Positions 52,294-61,611 of a stretch of DNA of 64,000 bases are shown here, one piece after another. The notes under the pieces were generated by a model that saw only the letters and a list, made by a program, of their open reading frames with translations, was not told where the DNA came from and did not search any database. Source of the stretch: an uncultured Sphingomonadaceae bacterium (GTDB lineage: Bacteria > Pseudomonadota > Alphaproteobacteria > Sphingomonadales > Sphingomonadaceae); contig CANMGU010000002.1 in NCBI GenBank assembly GCA_947497455.1, positions 776,506-840,505 of the forward strand, written 5' to 3'. Numbering within the stretch: the stretch's first letter is position 1; every line of letters begins with the position of its first letter. The position numbers and the translations under genes were made by a program.

Positions 52294-53583
52294 TTATGAC
52301 GTCTTTGTCTGCGACGATAATGGTTCCTGGCTTGCGGTCATCTGAACGCGTCGAAATAATACCCCGTTTTCGGCCCAAAGGATAAACAGAAAGGAAGCGA
52401 CCCCGCAAAAGAAAAATCCAGTGACCAGTGGCAAGGTCGTACCATCAAATTGCAAGCCAATTGCACCGCCAATTGCAGCGGAAATTAGGGATCGGGTGAA
52501 GTTCTGAAATGATGATGCCACCCCTGCGCTTTTGCCAAAAGGTTGCATCGCAATGGAACTGAAATTCGCACCAGTGAAGCCGACCATTCCCATCGAGGCC
52601 GCCAGCAAAAGGACAAATATCGGCATGTTCAACCAGCCCGCCAGCGTGATGCACAGATGGATAATCGCGACAAAGATGAAAAACAGCAATGCCGCCTGTG
52701 AAACCCTCCGCGCGCCAAAGCGCATGACAATCCGCGAGTTGATAAAATTACACAAGGCCATCGCCATAGCGTTGACGGCAAAGATGAATACGAACAGATC
52801 AGCCGCGTCGAAAGTTTTGAAGAATATCTGTTGCGCCGATGCGATAAACGCAAAAAGCGGTGCCATCATCAGGCCGCTGGCAAAGACATGGCCAACCGCG
52901 TTGCGATGCGTCATCACATGACCCCAGGTCCTCGCCACCGAAGCAGTGTTGATCAAGATCTTGTCGCCAGGATGTAGGGTTTCGGGAAGGCGTATCATCA
53001 CCCACAGAAGGACGAGCATACCAGTTCCAGACAACACGATGAAAATGGTTCGCCAAGGTGCGAAAACCAGCACCAGCTGGCCGATCATCGGGGCGAGTAC
53101 CGGCACGGCCATGAACACCATCATGATGGTCGACATCATCCGAGCCATCGCATCGCCTTCATAACGGTCCCGGATGATGCTGTTGGCCAGTACGCCCATG
53201 GCTGATGCGGCGAGGCCTTGAATGAACCGCGCGAGCAGCATCAGGTCATAATTGTCGCTAATCGCACAGAGCAATCCAAACAGGATATAAATACCGGTTG
53301 TTACCAGCAATATCGGTTTGCGGCCATAACGGTCGGCGAGCGAACCATAAAGGATCGACCCTATAGCCATGCCGTAAATGTAAGATGTGATGGTCCATTG
53401 CCGGTCATTCTCACTAGCCAACCCAAAATCATCGGAGATCAGGCCGAGTGCCGGCAGCATGATGTCAATTGCCAGCGCGTTCAGCGACATTAGGCTGGCC
53501 ATCATGATGATCAGCTCGGTACGGCCCAGGGGAAAAGGAAGCTCTTTCGTATTCACTGGCGGGCTATGGCAACTATTATTCAT
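52294..53583 (-). CDS. Bcr/CflA-type MFS multidrug efflux transporter
   Basis: 429 aa, 12-helix drug:H+ antiporter of the major facilitator superfamily. It has SLNALAIDIMLPALGLISDD (TM1, motif D1 of this subfamily), the loop GSLADRYGRKPILLVT (motif A), RFIQGLAASAMGVLANSIIR and MGMVGFTGANFSSIAMQPFG. It should export hydrophobic drugs. ATG 53583 is the start that precedes the first helix; an in-frame ATG 56 codons upstream would begin inside the divergent gene. Divergent from the 53647 gene with 63 bp between starts. Confidence 0.9.
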   Translation of the reverse strand: MNNSCHSPPVNTKELPFPLGRTELIIMMASLMSLNALAIDIMLPALGLISDDFGLASENDRQWTITSYIYGMAIGSILYGSLADRYGRKPILLVTTGIYILFGLLCAISDNYDLMLLARFIQGLAASAMGVLANSIIRDRYEGDAMARMMSTIMMVFMAVPVLAPMIGQLVLVFAPWRTIFIVLSGTGMLVLLWVMIRLPETLHPGDKILINTASVARTWGHVMTHRNAVGHVFASGLMMAPLFAFIASAQQIFFKTFDAADLFVFIFAVNAMAMALCNFINSRIVMRFGARRVSQAALLFFIFVAIIHLCITLAGWLNMPIFVLLLAASMGMVGFTGANFSSIAMQPFGKSAGVASSFQNFTRSLISAAIGGAIGLQFDGTTLPLVTGFFFCGVASFLFILWAENGVLFRRVQMTASQEPLSSQTKTS

Positions 53584-53646
53584 CGTGGCTATAGGTGAAA
53601 ATGCTATGTTAGCTGGCCGGCAAACCAACAGGGAGTTTTCGGGATC

Positions 53647-55230
53647 GTGAAAAACGGGAAGTTGTGGCTTTGGGGCATGTTGATGGTGCTGCCTTTCATG
53701 GCAACTCCGGCCGCTGCTCAATTGCCAACGCCGCCGATTCCCGGTTGCCAATATGCCTATGGGAATATCTATGGCAGTGCTGATGCCGCCGCCTTAGGCC
53801 AAGCGATGAAAACCTATGACGGCACGAAGATCGCGTCGCCCGAACAGCTCGCGAGCTATTCCAAAGTCGCTGGTGACAAGACTATCTTGATTGAAGGCGG
53901 TAATTTTTCGGGATGGGATTTCACTGGTGTCGAATTGTCCAATATCTGTTTTGTGGAGAGCGATCTCAGTCGATCGGACTGGACCGGGGTAAAGGCTCCC
54001 GGCGTTGGTTTCATTAAATCAAATTTGGATGCCGCCGGAATGATCGGCGCGAGAATGCAGGATATCCTGATCCGCAGCAGCGTTTTTTCGCGTGTCGATG
54101 CCAAAGCTGTAGACTGGAGCAGCGGCAAATTAGATGGCGGCTGGGACGGTGACGTCGAAGGGTTGAATCTGGACGGGGCCAACTTAACTGGTTTCAAATT
54201 TGATTGCGGAATTACGGTTAGCGATGGTTGTCCGATTGCGCGGAATGGCATTAGTGCGCAGGTGACGAACCTCGCTTTCGTCGATATAAGCAGCTTTGGT
54301 TTCTACGACGCCAACCTGACCGGCGCGCTGTTAAACCAGACCGTCATTAGTCCGCGTCAGTTAACCGCTTTCAAGGATGCCAGCAATATGGGGGCAGTGT
54401 TTCTGGCTGGCGGCGATGAAAAGGTCATGATTCTGCCCGAAACCTGGGCGGTATTGATGGCGTCAGCATTGGAGGCCAAGTATGACGATGCGCCTTCCTT
54501 TGATTGCGGCAGAGCCAGAACGGATATCGAGAAAGAGATTTGCGGTGAATATAACAGCACCATGCGTTTCTATGACCGGCAAGTCGCCACACTTTACAAA
54601 GAGGTGCTCAAACGGGATCGGAGTGTGAAGGCTAGTCAGAAAGCTTGGTTGAAACAGCGAAATGCTTGCGGATTTGAACAATATCCAACCGATTGCCTTC
54701 GCGCGTCCTATGATCGGCGTGTTGGCCAGTTGATCGGGCTTCTGGGAGAAACGGATTGGCTGAAACCCGGCGAAGAAGCTCTGTTTCTGGAAGATGTTCT
54801 GCCGCTGACTGATGATATCAAACAATCCCCTAGCTATGGTCAGCTGGTTCCGATCCTTGCGGGAGAAGCGCGCGCGAGTCTGTTGGTCAAACGGAGTATG
54901 GATGGCAGTCTGGAAGCTTTTGGAGATGCAATTGGTGCCAATGCTCATTTATGCGGGCTAGGCGTCAGGGGCCTGCGTTTTGATCGGGCCACCGGCTGGT
55001 ACAGTATAGCGCAAGAAAAAGATGGCGTGACCCGCAACTTTCCCGTGTTGCGCTATCATGACGGGCGCGTGGAAGTTTATAAAAGTGGGCAATTGCGCGG
55101 CGATGAAGACAGCCCAATGATGAACTATGTCAGTTGCGGCGCACGGGCGAGCTTTCCGCCCATGATCCGGATGGCGGTTCCTGAAGCAGTGATCGAGCGC
55201 TACCGAGAGGCTGCCGAAACAGAACGATGA
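53647..55230 (+). CDS. Secreted protein with pentapeptide-like region and LprI/DUF1311 domain
   Basis: 527 aa from GTG 53647 (GGGAG upstream); signal MKNGKLWLWGMLMVLPFMAT then AAAQ. Residues about 75-240 contain pentapeptide-like repeats (FSGWDFTGVELSNICF, NLDGANLTGFKFD, YDANLTGALLNQ). A Cys-rich LprI-type domain (DUF1311) runs from FDCGRARTDIEKEICGEY to YPTDCLRASYDRRVGQL, with four cysteines; it is found in lysozyme inhibitors and in secreted proteins of unknown function. The C-terminal part (GEARASLLVKRSMDG) is unrecognised. It overlaps the dinB start by 4 nt (ATGA). A GTG start with no ATG nearby is notable. Confidence 0.8.
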   Translation: MKNGKLWLWGMLMVLPFMATPAAAQLPTPPIPGCQYAYGNIYGSADAAALGQAMKTYDGTKIASPEQLASYSKVAGDKTILIEGGNFSGWDFTGVELSNICFVESDLSRSDWTGVKAPGVGFIKSNLDAAGMIGARMQDILIRSSVFSRVDAKAVDWSSGKLDGGWDGDVEGLNLDGANLTGFKFDCGITVSDGCPIARNGISAQVTNLAFVDISSFGFYDANLTGALLNQTVISPRQLTAFKDASNMGAVFLAGGDEKVMILPETWAVLMASALEAKYDDAPSFDCGRARTDIEKEICGEYNSTMRFYDRQVATLYKEVLKRDRSVKASQKAWLKQRNACGFEQYPTDCLRASYDRRVGQLIGLLGETDWLKPGEEALFLEDVLPLTDDIKQSPSYGQLVPILAGEARASLLVKRSMDGSLEAFGDAIGANAHLCGLGVRGLRFDRATGWYSIAQEKDGVTRNFPVLRYHDGRVEVYKSGQLRGDEDSPMMNYVSCGARASFPPMIRMAVPEAVIERYREAAETER

Positions 55231-56324
55231 CGGAGCAGCTCGGCATCCGCAAAATCATCCATATCGATATGGATGCGTTTTTTGCCAGCGTTGAACAGCG
55301 CGATCATCCGGAACTGCAAGGCAAGCCGGTTGCGGTTGGCGGTTCAGCAGCGCGCGGTGTGGTTGCTGCGGCGAGCTATGAAGCACGGCAATTTGGCGTG
55401 CGTTCGGCCATGCCTTCGGTGACCGCTAAACGGCGCTGTCCCGATCTGATTTTCGTTAAGCATCGCTTTGACGTCTATCGGCAGGTGTCACAACAGATCC
55501 GCGCGATTTTCCGCAGCCATAGTGATCTTGTTGAACCATTGTCGCTCGACGAGGCCTATATTGACGTGACGCAAGACAAAATGGGTATTGGCAACGCGAC
55601 CCGCATTGCAGAAATGATACGTGCGGAGATCAAGAAACAAACCCAACTGACTGCCAGCGCCGGTGTGAGCTATAACAAGTTTATCGCCAAAATAGCCTCG
55701 GACCAGAACAAGCCGGACGGAATTTGCGTTATCAAGCCCCATCAGGGAGCGAATTTTGTCGCCCAGCTGCCTGTACGGCGGTTCTTTGGTGTTGGACCCA
55801 AAACCGCCGAACGCATGGCCAAGCTCGATATTCACACCGGCGCGGATTTGCGCGCGCAGTCAGAGGAGTTTCTTCGTCAGCATTTTGGCAAGTCGGCAGG
55901 CTATCTGTTCCGCGCCTCTCGCGGCGTGGACCACCGCGAGGTCAAACCAAACCGTATCCGCAAGTCTGTTGGCGGCGAACGCACCTATGGAAAAGATCTG
56001 GTCAGTGACACAGATCTCGAAGAAGCGATCGAGAAGATTATCGACATTGTCTGGAACAGCATCGAGAAATCCGGATCGCACGGGCGGACGGTGACGCTGA
56101 AAGCGAAATATGCCGATTTCCGGCAGATCACACGATCCAAATCACTAGATCGCAACGTCGAAGGCAAGGCCGAATTTGCCGATATCGGTCGGGAGTTGCT
56201 GGCGAGTATCATGCCGGTGGAAAATGGCGTTCGGCTATTGGGCCTCACGCTTGCGAATCTCGAAGGTGTGGACGAAATCGAAGAAACAAATGAGGTTAAA
56301 GGACAGGCTGCGTTTGAATTTTGA
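55227..56324 (+). CDS. dinB: DNA polymerase IV
   Basis: Y-family translesion polymerase, 365 aa. The palm motif IIHIDMDAFFASVEQRD (Asp14 and Asp16) and the catalytic PLSLDEAYIDVT (Asp108/Glu109) are intact. YNKFIAKIASDQNKPDG, FFGVGPKTAERMAKL (helix-hairpin-helix) and SVGGERTYGKDL complete the family. The C-terminus has no clear beta-clamp QxxLxLF motif; it ends EVKGQAAFEF, which is a plausible clamp-like end. Normally SOS-induced through LexA; its expression here is tied to the upstream exported protein by a 4-nt overlap. Confidence 0.96.
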   Translation: MTEQLGIRKIIHIDMDAFFASVEQRDHPELQGKPVAVGGSAARGVVAAASYEARQFGVRSAMPSVTAKRRCPDLIFVKHRFDVYRQVSQQIRAIFRSHSDLVEPLSLDEAYIDVTQDKMGIGNATRIAEMIRAEIKKQTQLTASAGVSYNKFIAKIASDQNKPDGICVIKPHQGANFVAQLPVRRFFGVGPKTAERMAKLDIHTGADLRAQSEEFLRQHFGKSAGYLFRASRGVDHREVKPNRIRKSVGGERTYGKDLVSDTDLEEAIEKIIDIVWNSIEKSGSHGRTVTLKAKYADFRQITRSKSLDRNVEGKAEFADIGRELLASIMPVENGVRLLGLTLANLEGVDEIEETNEVKGQAAFEF

Positions 56325-56339
56325 AGGAGACCGGATGAG

Positions 56340-56723
56340 ATGAAAATCCAGTTGGAGAAAATTGATCATATCGTACTGTGTGTAGCAGACGTGAGCAAGA
56401 CACGCGCCTTTTACGAACGTGTTCTCGGCATGGAGTCACGTGAGGAACGGCCCGGGAAATATTCGCTTCACTTCGGTGATGCCAAGATCAGTCTTCAGGA
56501 TGCGTCGACGGTCCCAGATATCGCCACGGATACAGTTGCGGGCAGCGGCAATTTCTGTCTGATCACATCGGTTCCTTTGGACCGTCTGCTAGACCATCTC
56601 GTTTCTGAAGGTGTCGAAATAAGAGACGGCCCCGGACAAAGATCCGGGGCCGTGGGTGATTTGCTATCCGTCTACTTCAATGATCCGGATGGAAATCTGG
56701 TCGAAGTCAGCAACCGGCTATAG
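56340..56723 (+). CDS. VOC-family (glyoxalase/bleomycin-resistance fold) protein
   Basis: 127 aa. The single vicinal-oxygen-chelate module begins KIDHIVLCVADVSKTRAFYE (His metal ligand) and ends SVYFNDPDGNLVEVSN (Glu ligand). GPGQRSGAVGDLL in between is typical of the YaeR-like subgroup. Substrate not assignable. It follows dinB after 15 nt, behind GGAGACCGG. The coding sequence includes a perfect 11-bp inverted repeat (56626-56636 with 56643-56653), which would make a strong mRNA hairpin. Confidence 0.88.
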   Translation: MKIQLEKIDHIVLCVADVSKTRAFYERVLGMESREERPGKYSLHFGDAKISLQDASTVPDIATDTVAGSGNFCLITSVPLDRLLDHLVSEGVEIRDGPGQRSGAVGDLLSVYFNDPDGNLVEVSNRL

Positions 56724-56748
56724 CCGGCGCTTCAACTAGAGGTGATGA

Positions 56749-59094
56749 TCAGAATTTGAACCCGGCTTCAATGCCCCAGATACGCGGTTCGTTAACAAAA
56801 CCGGTCAGGTTGTTGAAGTCGATTCCACCCACTGCTGACTCGTCATTGGTGATATTGCGGACAAAACCGGCAACATCAAAACTGTCGGTCTGATAGCCGA
56901 TGCGCAGGCCGCCCTCGAGCTCGCCACCATCTTGAAATTCAACCGATTCATAGAGGAAGAAGTTGATTTTCGACCGGTAGGACCAATCGGTAAAGGCGTA
57001 GACTTCGCCAGCACCGACAGGGACAGAATAGCGAGCCGTCCAGTTGGCAATCCAGCGCGGGCTCTGTGGCAGGCTGTTGCCATCAATACTCACAATTGCT
57101 GCCGAAAAAGGTGCTGCTGGAGTGACGATCGGGTCCAATATGGTGCAAAGCGATACATCCGGGAAGGTATCCACCCGGGTTGCGCCGCAAGCAGCTGTTG
57201 TCAGACCGTCATCCTGGATCTCGGTGTTGTTGTAGCTGAGGCTTGCGCTGAGCAGCAATTCCGGGATCGGTTTGAATTCTGTGTCGAGTTCAAAACCATA
57301 GCCGCGGACATTGTCGGCATTGATCAGGCGATTGGCGTTGATGCCGCCGCCCACAGCTGTAAGCTGCGCATCATTCAGATTATAAAGAAAGCCATTGAGG
57401 TTGATCCGCCCGCGGCCGTCCAGCACGGTGGCTTTGACGCCTGCCTCATAGGATTGGATGGTTTCGGAATCGCCAATCGTCACACCATCTTCCAGTGGCG
57501 TTGCGGTTGCCGGAGGAAACAGTATCCGGCCTTGTATGCTCGGCGCGCGATAGCCTCTGGCGACGCGAGCATAAAGGTTGATATCATCACTGGCAGCATA
57601 GGTTATGCTGGCATCCCACGTCACATTGTCATCGCTAACCGAGCGGGTAACGGTGCCGAGCGGGTTTTGCAGGAAGGTCGGGAACTGCGTATCCAGAGAC
57701 CGCACCACGCTATAGTCACGTTCGTCATCATTATAGCGTAATCCGCCGGAAATGCTCAACTGATCGGTAATATCAAAAGTGACAGCACCAAATATGCCAA
57801 AGGCTTCACTCGACTGACGTTGGCGCACAAAAATATTGATCCCGCCGGGCGCGTTTAAAGGATCGCCGAGCGTCGAATAATTCTCGCTGTCAATTCTGAG
57901 CTGTTCGTCAAAATAAAAGAAACCAGCCTGGTAGTTAAACGGGCCGTCGCCATTGCTTTCCAGGCGCACTTCCTGCGTGAACTGGGTTAGGAACGGTACA
58001 CTGTCGCGAGTTTCGGCGGTAAAGGGAATGTCGCCCGGGCCAAATAGCGCAGGCGGCAGGAAATTGGCACCAAAGCCGCCGTCGACATCGCCGACTGACG
58101 TGGCGTCGCCGCCCCATAGGCTGGTGACAGAGATTAGCGATACCGGTCCGAAATCATAGCTATAGCGTGCTGCGATATTATAGGTTTCGACATCCTGCTC
58201 ATTCTGGCCATCGGTTGCTACTTCATCACGTTCGAAATCGGCGTTCAGACCGGATTGTCCGCGCGTAAAGACATTAGCACGGAACACGCGCGCTGTGCCT
58301 TCAAGATCGCGATACTGACCGGTGATCAGCAATTCCTGTTCGTCGCTAGGTGTGAACAACAACTGGCCTCGAACAGCAAATTCGTCATAGCCTTCAAAGG
58401 CATTGTTTTCAGGTGTGGACGGGTTTGTATTGTCTACCCAATCGTCTTGACGCTGATAGAGCGCCGAGATGCGCGCCGAGAGGACATTGTCGATCAACGG
58501 TACGGTAACAGCGCCCTCTGCATTGACCGCGTTGAACCGGCCATAGCTGATACGGCCATATCCATTCACATCATTTGTCGGCTTGACCGAGTCAAATTTC
58601 ACGATGCCAGCCGGAGTGTTCCGGCCGAACAATGTGCCTTGTGGTCCGCGCAAAACCTCGACGCGTTCAAGATCGAAAATCGGAAAGCCTTTGAGGATCG
58701 GATTTTCCAGAACCACATCATCATAGACAAGGCTGACTGGCTGGGCTGCGTTGAAATCGAAATCAGTGTTGCCAAGACCACGAATATAAAAGCGGGGGAA
58801 GGTGCGTCCGAAAGAAGATTCAACGACTAGGCTAGGTACCCGTGAGGACAGGGCGCGAACATCCTGACCACCGGCGCCAATGGCAGCGAGTTTATCATCG
58901 CTGAGAGTCGAGATGGAGAGTGGCACATCCTGCAAATTTTCTTCGCGCCGCTGTGCGGTTACAACAATGGTGCCGAGCTGATCATCGTCCACACCGGTTT
59001 CTTCCTGTGCGAAAACAGGCTGTGACAGGCCACCTGCGAGCAAAGCTCCGGCAAGGGCGAAATGTGAAATGGCAGATACGGATATGCGACGCAT
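56749..59094 (-). CDS. TonB-dependent outer-membrane receptor
   Basis: 781-aa 22-strand outer-membrane transporter. Signal MRRISVSAISHFALAGALLA with QPVFAQ cleavage, then TonB box region DDQLGTIVVTAQRREENLQD, and plug VPLSISTLSDDKLAAIG with FYIRGLGNTDFDFN and VLRGPQGTLFGRNTPAG. The barrel ends PRIWGIEAGFKF, with terminal aromatic Phe as usual. The ligand is unknown; this IRGLG/RGPQGTLFGRNT plug type is the abundant sphingomonad class linked to many polymers and siderophores. ATG 59094 is chosen for the signal peptide; GGAG lies 9 nt before. No transport partner is adjacent. Confidence 0.93.
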   Translation of the reverse strand: MRRISVSAISHFALAGALLAGGLSQPVFAQEETGVDDDQLGTIVVTAQRREENLQDVPLSISTLSDDKLAAIGAGGQDVRALSSRVPSLVVESSFGRTFPRFYIRGLGNTDFDFNAAQPVSLVYDDVVLENPILKGFPIFDLERVEVLRGPQGTLFGRNTPAGIVKFDSVKPTNDVNGYGRISYGRFNAVNAEGAVTVPLIDNVLSARISALYQRQDDWVDNTNPSTPENNAFEGYDEFAVRGQLLFTPSDEQELLITGQYRDLEGTARVFRANVFTRGQSGLNADFERDEVATDGQNEQDVETYNIAARYSYDFGPVSLISVTSLWGGDATSVGDVDGGFGANFLPPALFGPGDIPFTAETRDSVPFLTQFTQEVRLESNGDGPFNYQAGFFYFDEQLRIDSENYSTLGDPLNAPGGINIFVRQRQSSEAFGIFGAVTFDITDQLSISGGLRYNDDERDYSVVRSLDTQFPTFLQNPLGTVTRSVSDDNVTWDASITYAASDDINLYARVARGYRAPSIQGRILFPPATATPLEDGVTIGDSETIQSYEAGVKATVLDGRGRINLNGFLYNLNDAQLTAVGGGINANRLINADNVRGYGFELDTEFKPIPELLLSASLSYNNTEIQDDGLTTAACGATRVDTFPDVSLCTILDPIVTPAAPFSAAIVSIDGNSLPQSPRWIANWTARYSVPVGAGEVYAFTDWSYRSKINFFLYESVEFQDGGELEGGLRIGYQTDSFDVAGFVRNITNDESAVGGIDFNNLTGFVNEPRIWGIEAGFKF

Positions 59095-59286
59095 GACGAT
59101 AATCTCCGGCAATGGCGTTGGTAATGGACTCGGAGAGCTTCCCGGTTCTCCGTGCCGCAACCCCTGACCATCGGACGACCACTGGTCAAGTTTACGGAGG
59201 TGTTAACGTCTGCAATCGTGCGGAATTCTGCACAACTGTTGCAATTGCGTTACAAATCATTGCTGATCGCTAGATGGTCCCGGTTA

Positions 59287-60660
59287 TCAAAAACTCATCT
59301 CGTCATAGATATGAGATAAATCGCCATTCCACTCACCGTGATAGCGTTCGAGCAGCTGAGCTGCCGGTGATGTGCCTTTGGCAACCACATCGCGCAGTGG
59401 ATCGAGGAAACCGCTTTCATTGTCGCCGCTGGTATTGAGTCGGCCGCGAGCTGTCAGGCCAGCAGAGGCGATATCGAGAATTTCTCCCGCCAGATCGACA
59501 AGTTTCCCGCCATTAGGTAACGGTGCATCCAATCCTTGTTTCGGCACCGCGTTGCGCAGCGCTTCACGCTCTTCCATGCTCCAACCCTTCACTCGGTCCC
59601 ATGCAGCATCAAGGGCGGTTTGATCATAGAGCAGACCAACCCAGAAAGCCGGCAGGGCACAAATGCGGTTCCATGGCCCACCATCCGCTCCACGCATTTC
59701 TAGGAAGCTTTTCAACCGTACTTCGGGAAAGGCGGTGGAAAGATGATCATTCCAGTCGGCCATGGTCGGCTTTTCGCCGGGCAAAACCGGCAATTCGCCT
59801 TTCAGGAAATCACGGAAACTGAGGCCCGCTGCATTGATATATTTGCCGTCGCGAAAGACGAAATACATAGGGACATCGAGCATATATTCAGCATAGCGTT
59901 CATAGCCAAAACCCTCTTCAAACACGAAGGGTAACATGCCGGTGCGATGGGGGTCAGTGTCTGACCAGATATGGCTGCGGAAGCTTTCAAAGCCATTCGG
60001 CTTGTTTTCGGTGAATGGCGAATTGGCGAACAGCGCTGTTGCCAGAGGTTGGAGAGCCAGACCGACGCGGAATTTCTGGGCCATGTCGGCTTCGCTGCCA
60101 TAGTCGAGATTGACTTGAATCGTGCAGGTACGCAGCATCATGTCGAGGCCGAGATTGCCGACGGTCGGCATATGGTTCAGCATGATGCCGTAACGCCCCT
60201 TGGGCATGATCGGCAGCTCTGCGCGGGTCTTGTCCGGCCACATGCCCATGCCCAGAAACCCTTTGCCAGTTTTTTCGCCAATCGCTTTCACTTGCTGCAA
60301 ATGGCGACCGGTTTCATTGCAGGTCTCATGCAGATTTTCGAGCGGGGCACCAGAAAGTTCGAGCTGTCCAGCTGGCTCTAGGCTCACCGTGCCATCGTCA
60401 CCCGCCATGGCGATGACTTTGCCGTTTTCCTCCACGGGCTTCCAGCCAAATTCCTGCAACGCGAGCAGCAGGTCTTTAATACCGCCGGGCTCGTCATAGC
60501 TGGGGGCGTGATGATCGGTGGTGCAATAGACAAATTTCTCATGCTCGGTGCCGATACGCCATTGTTCTTTCGGCTTCTCCCCCCCTTGCATGGGCGCGAT
60601 AAGCTGGCTGACATCCTCGATCACAGGATCGTTGCTGTTTGAAACTTGTCTTGTGCTCAT
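59287..60660 (-). CDS. gshA: Glutamate-cysteine ligase (plant/proteobacterial type)
   Basis: 457 aa. First and rate-limiting step of glutathione synthesis: joins Glu and Cys with ATP. The start QWRIGTEHEKFVYC, LEPAGQLELSGAPLENLHET, GMWPDKTRAELPIMPKGRYG and FRSHIWSDTDPHRTGMLPFV are all typical of the class found in plants and alphaproteobacteria. MSTRQVSNSND at 60660 is the start. gshB is not in the window. A YqaA-type gene lies upstream on the same strand. Confidence 0.95.
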   Translation of the reverse strand: MSTRQVSNSNDPVIEDVSQLIAPMQGGEKPKEQWRIGTEHEKFVYCTTDHHAPSYDEPGGIKDLLLALQEFGWKPVEENGKVIAMAGDDGTVSLEPAGQLELSGAPLENLHETCNETGRHLQQVKAIGEKTGKGFLGMGMWPDKTRAELPIMPKGRYGIMLNHMPTVGNLGLDMMLRTCTIQVNLDYGSEADMAQKFRVGLALQPLATALFANSPFTENKPNGFESFRSHIWSDTDPHRTGMLPFVFEEGFGYERYAEYMLDVPMYFVFRDGKYINAAGLSFRDFLKGELPVLPGEKPTMADWNDHLSTAFPEVRLKSFLEMRGADGGPWNRICALPAFWVGLLYDQTALDAAWDRVKGWSMEEREALRNAVPKQGLDAPLPNGGKLVDLAGEILDIASAGLTARGRLNTSGDNESGFLDPLRDVVAKGTSPAAQLLERYHGEWNGDLSHIYDEMSF

Positions 60661-60735
60661 CGGTCAGCTTTAGGAAATGATTTGGCGCTATGCTACTGAA
60701 AAAAAGCTGTTCCGCCTGAAACTAATTCTTGGGCG

Positions 60736-61317
60736 TCACAACAACCACTTCACCGCAACAAATCCGCCGACAAACAATATGCCGCCGAGTGTGGTCGCGA
60801 GCGCGAAATTCTTGTCGATCCAGTCTTTCATCGGTGCGCCAAACTTGGCGAGAAGAACCGCGACGAGAAAGAAGCGCGCCGAACGGGCAATAATCGCAGC
60901 AAAGATCAGGATATAAAGCGGCATGGCGGTGCTACCAGCGGCTATAGTGATCACCTTGAAGGGGAGCGGCGTGAATCCCGCGAGCAGGACAACGATCCAG
61001 CCCTGCTCGTTGAAATTCTCAGCAAACACGTCAAATTTGTCGGCCAGCCCATAGAAATCGAGGATCGCAATGCCAATGGTTTCAAAAAGAAAAAAACCGA
61101 TAGCATAGCCCAGCAGCGCGCCGAGCACTGACGAAACCGTGCAGATAAAGGCATACCAATAGGCGCGTTTCGGTTTCGCCAAGCACATGGGTGCGAGCAT
61201 GACATCAGGCGGAATTGGAAAGAAACTCGACTCTGCGAAGCTGATCCCTGCAAGCCATTTGGTGGCCTGTGGATGGCCGGCTTTGTCGAGCATCCAGTCA
61301 TAAAGGCGTTTGAGCAT
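60736..61317 (-). CDS. YqaA/DedA-family membrane protein
   Basis: 193 aa with about five membrane helices. The segment AGISFAESSFFPIPPDVMLA has the Ser/Pro-rich re-entrant signature of DedA/SNARE-associated proteins, and ARFFLVAVLLAKFGAPMKDW is typical of YqaA. Members transport undecaprenyl phosphate or other lipids, or help membrane energetics; specific role unknown. ATG 61317 is used, with GAGG upstream; further upstream lies the palindromic repeat element. gshA follows after 75 nt. Confidence 0.88.
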   Translation of the reverse strand: MLKRLYDWMLDKAGHPQATKWLAGISFAESSFFPIPPDVMLAPMCLAKPKRAYWYAFICTVSSVLGALLGYAIGFFLFETIGIAILDFYGLADKFDVFAENFNEQGWIVVLLAGFTPLPFKVITIAAGSTAMPLYILIFAAIIARSARFFLVAVLLAKFGAPMKDWIDKNFALATTLGGILFVGGFVAVKWLL

Positions 61318-61327
61318 TCTTATCGTA

Positions 61328-61604
61328 CCTCGAGCGCTGGGCGCGGGAATGTTTTGTTTAACCTCAGGCGCCGGGCGGGCACATCCGTGCCCTTGGCTAC
61401 GCGCCATAGGGCACGGTGGACGCCATTTATTCTTGGCCCCCTTGCTTCGCTGCGCTCGGATGAAGCTCTCAAGCTTTGCGCCAGGCAGATAACCTTTAGG
61501 TTGCCACCAATCCGACGCACCGCGTCGGCAAGCGCGACCGCGCGCTCGAGCTTATGCGAGGAAAGCCAAGCGGGCGGATGCCTGCGCCCGGCGCTTGAGG
61601 GAAT
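61328..61604. repeat. Palindromic repeat element with inverted ends (MITE/REP-like)
   Basis: About 280 bp with no gene between the symporter and YqaA genes. CCTCAGGCGCCGGGCG (61362-61377) is repeated in inverse at 61585-61600, 15 of 16 matching. The similarity continues inward for about 45 bp (ATCCG...CTTGGCT...GCATA/GCCATA). A third, diverged direct copy is CCTCGAGCGCTGGGCG (61328-61343), and a fourth is at 9872. Interior inverted pieces (GGGCAC..., GACGC...GCGTC) add more hairpins. No transposase or target duplication is evident, so a non-autonomous element is inferred. Confidence 0.65.
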
Positions 61605-61611
61605 CAAAAAC

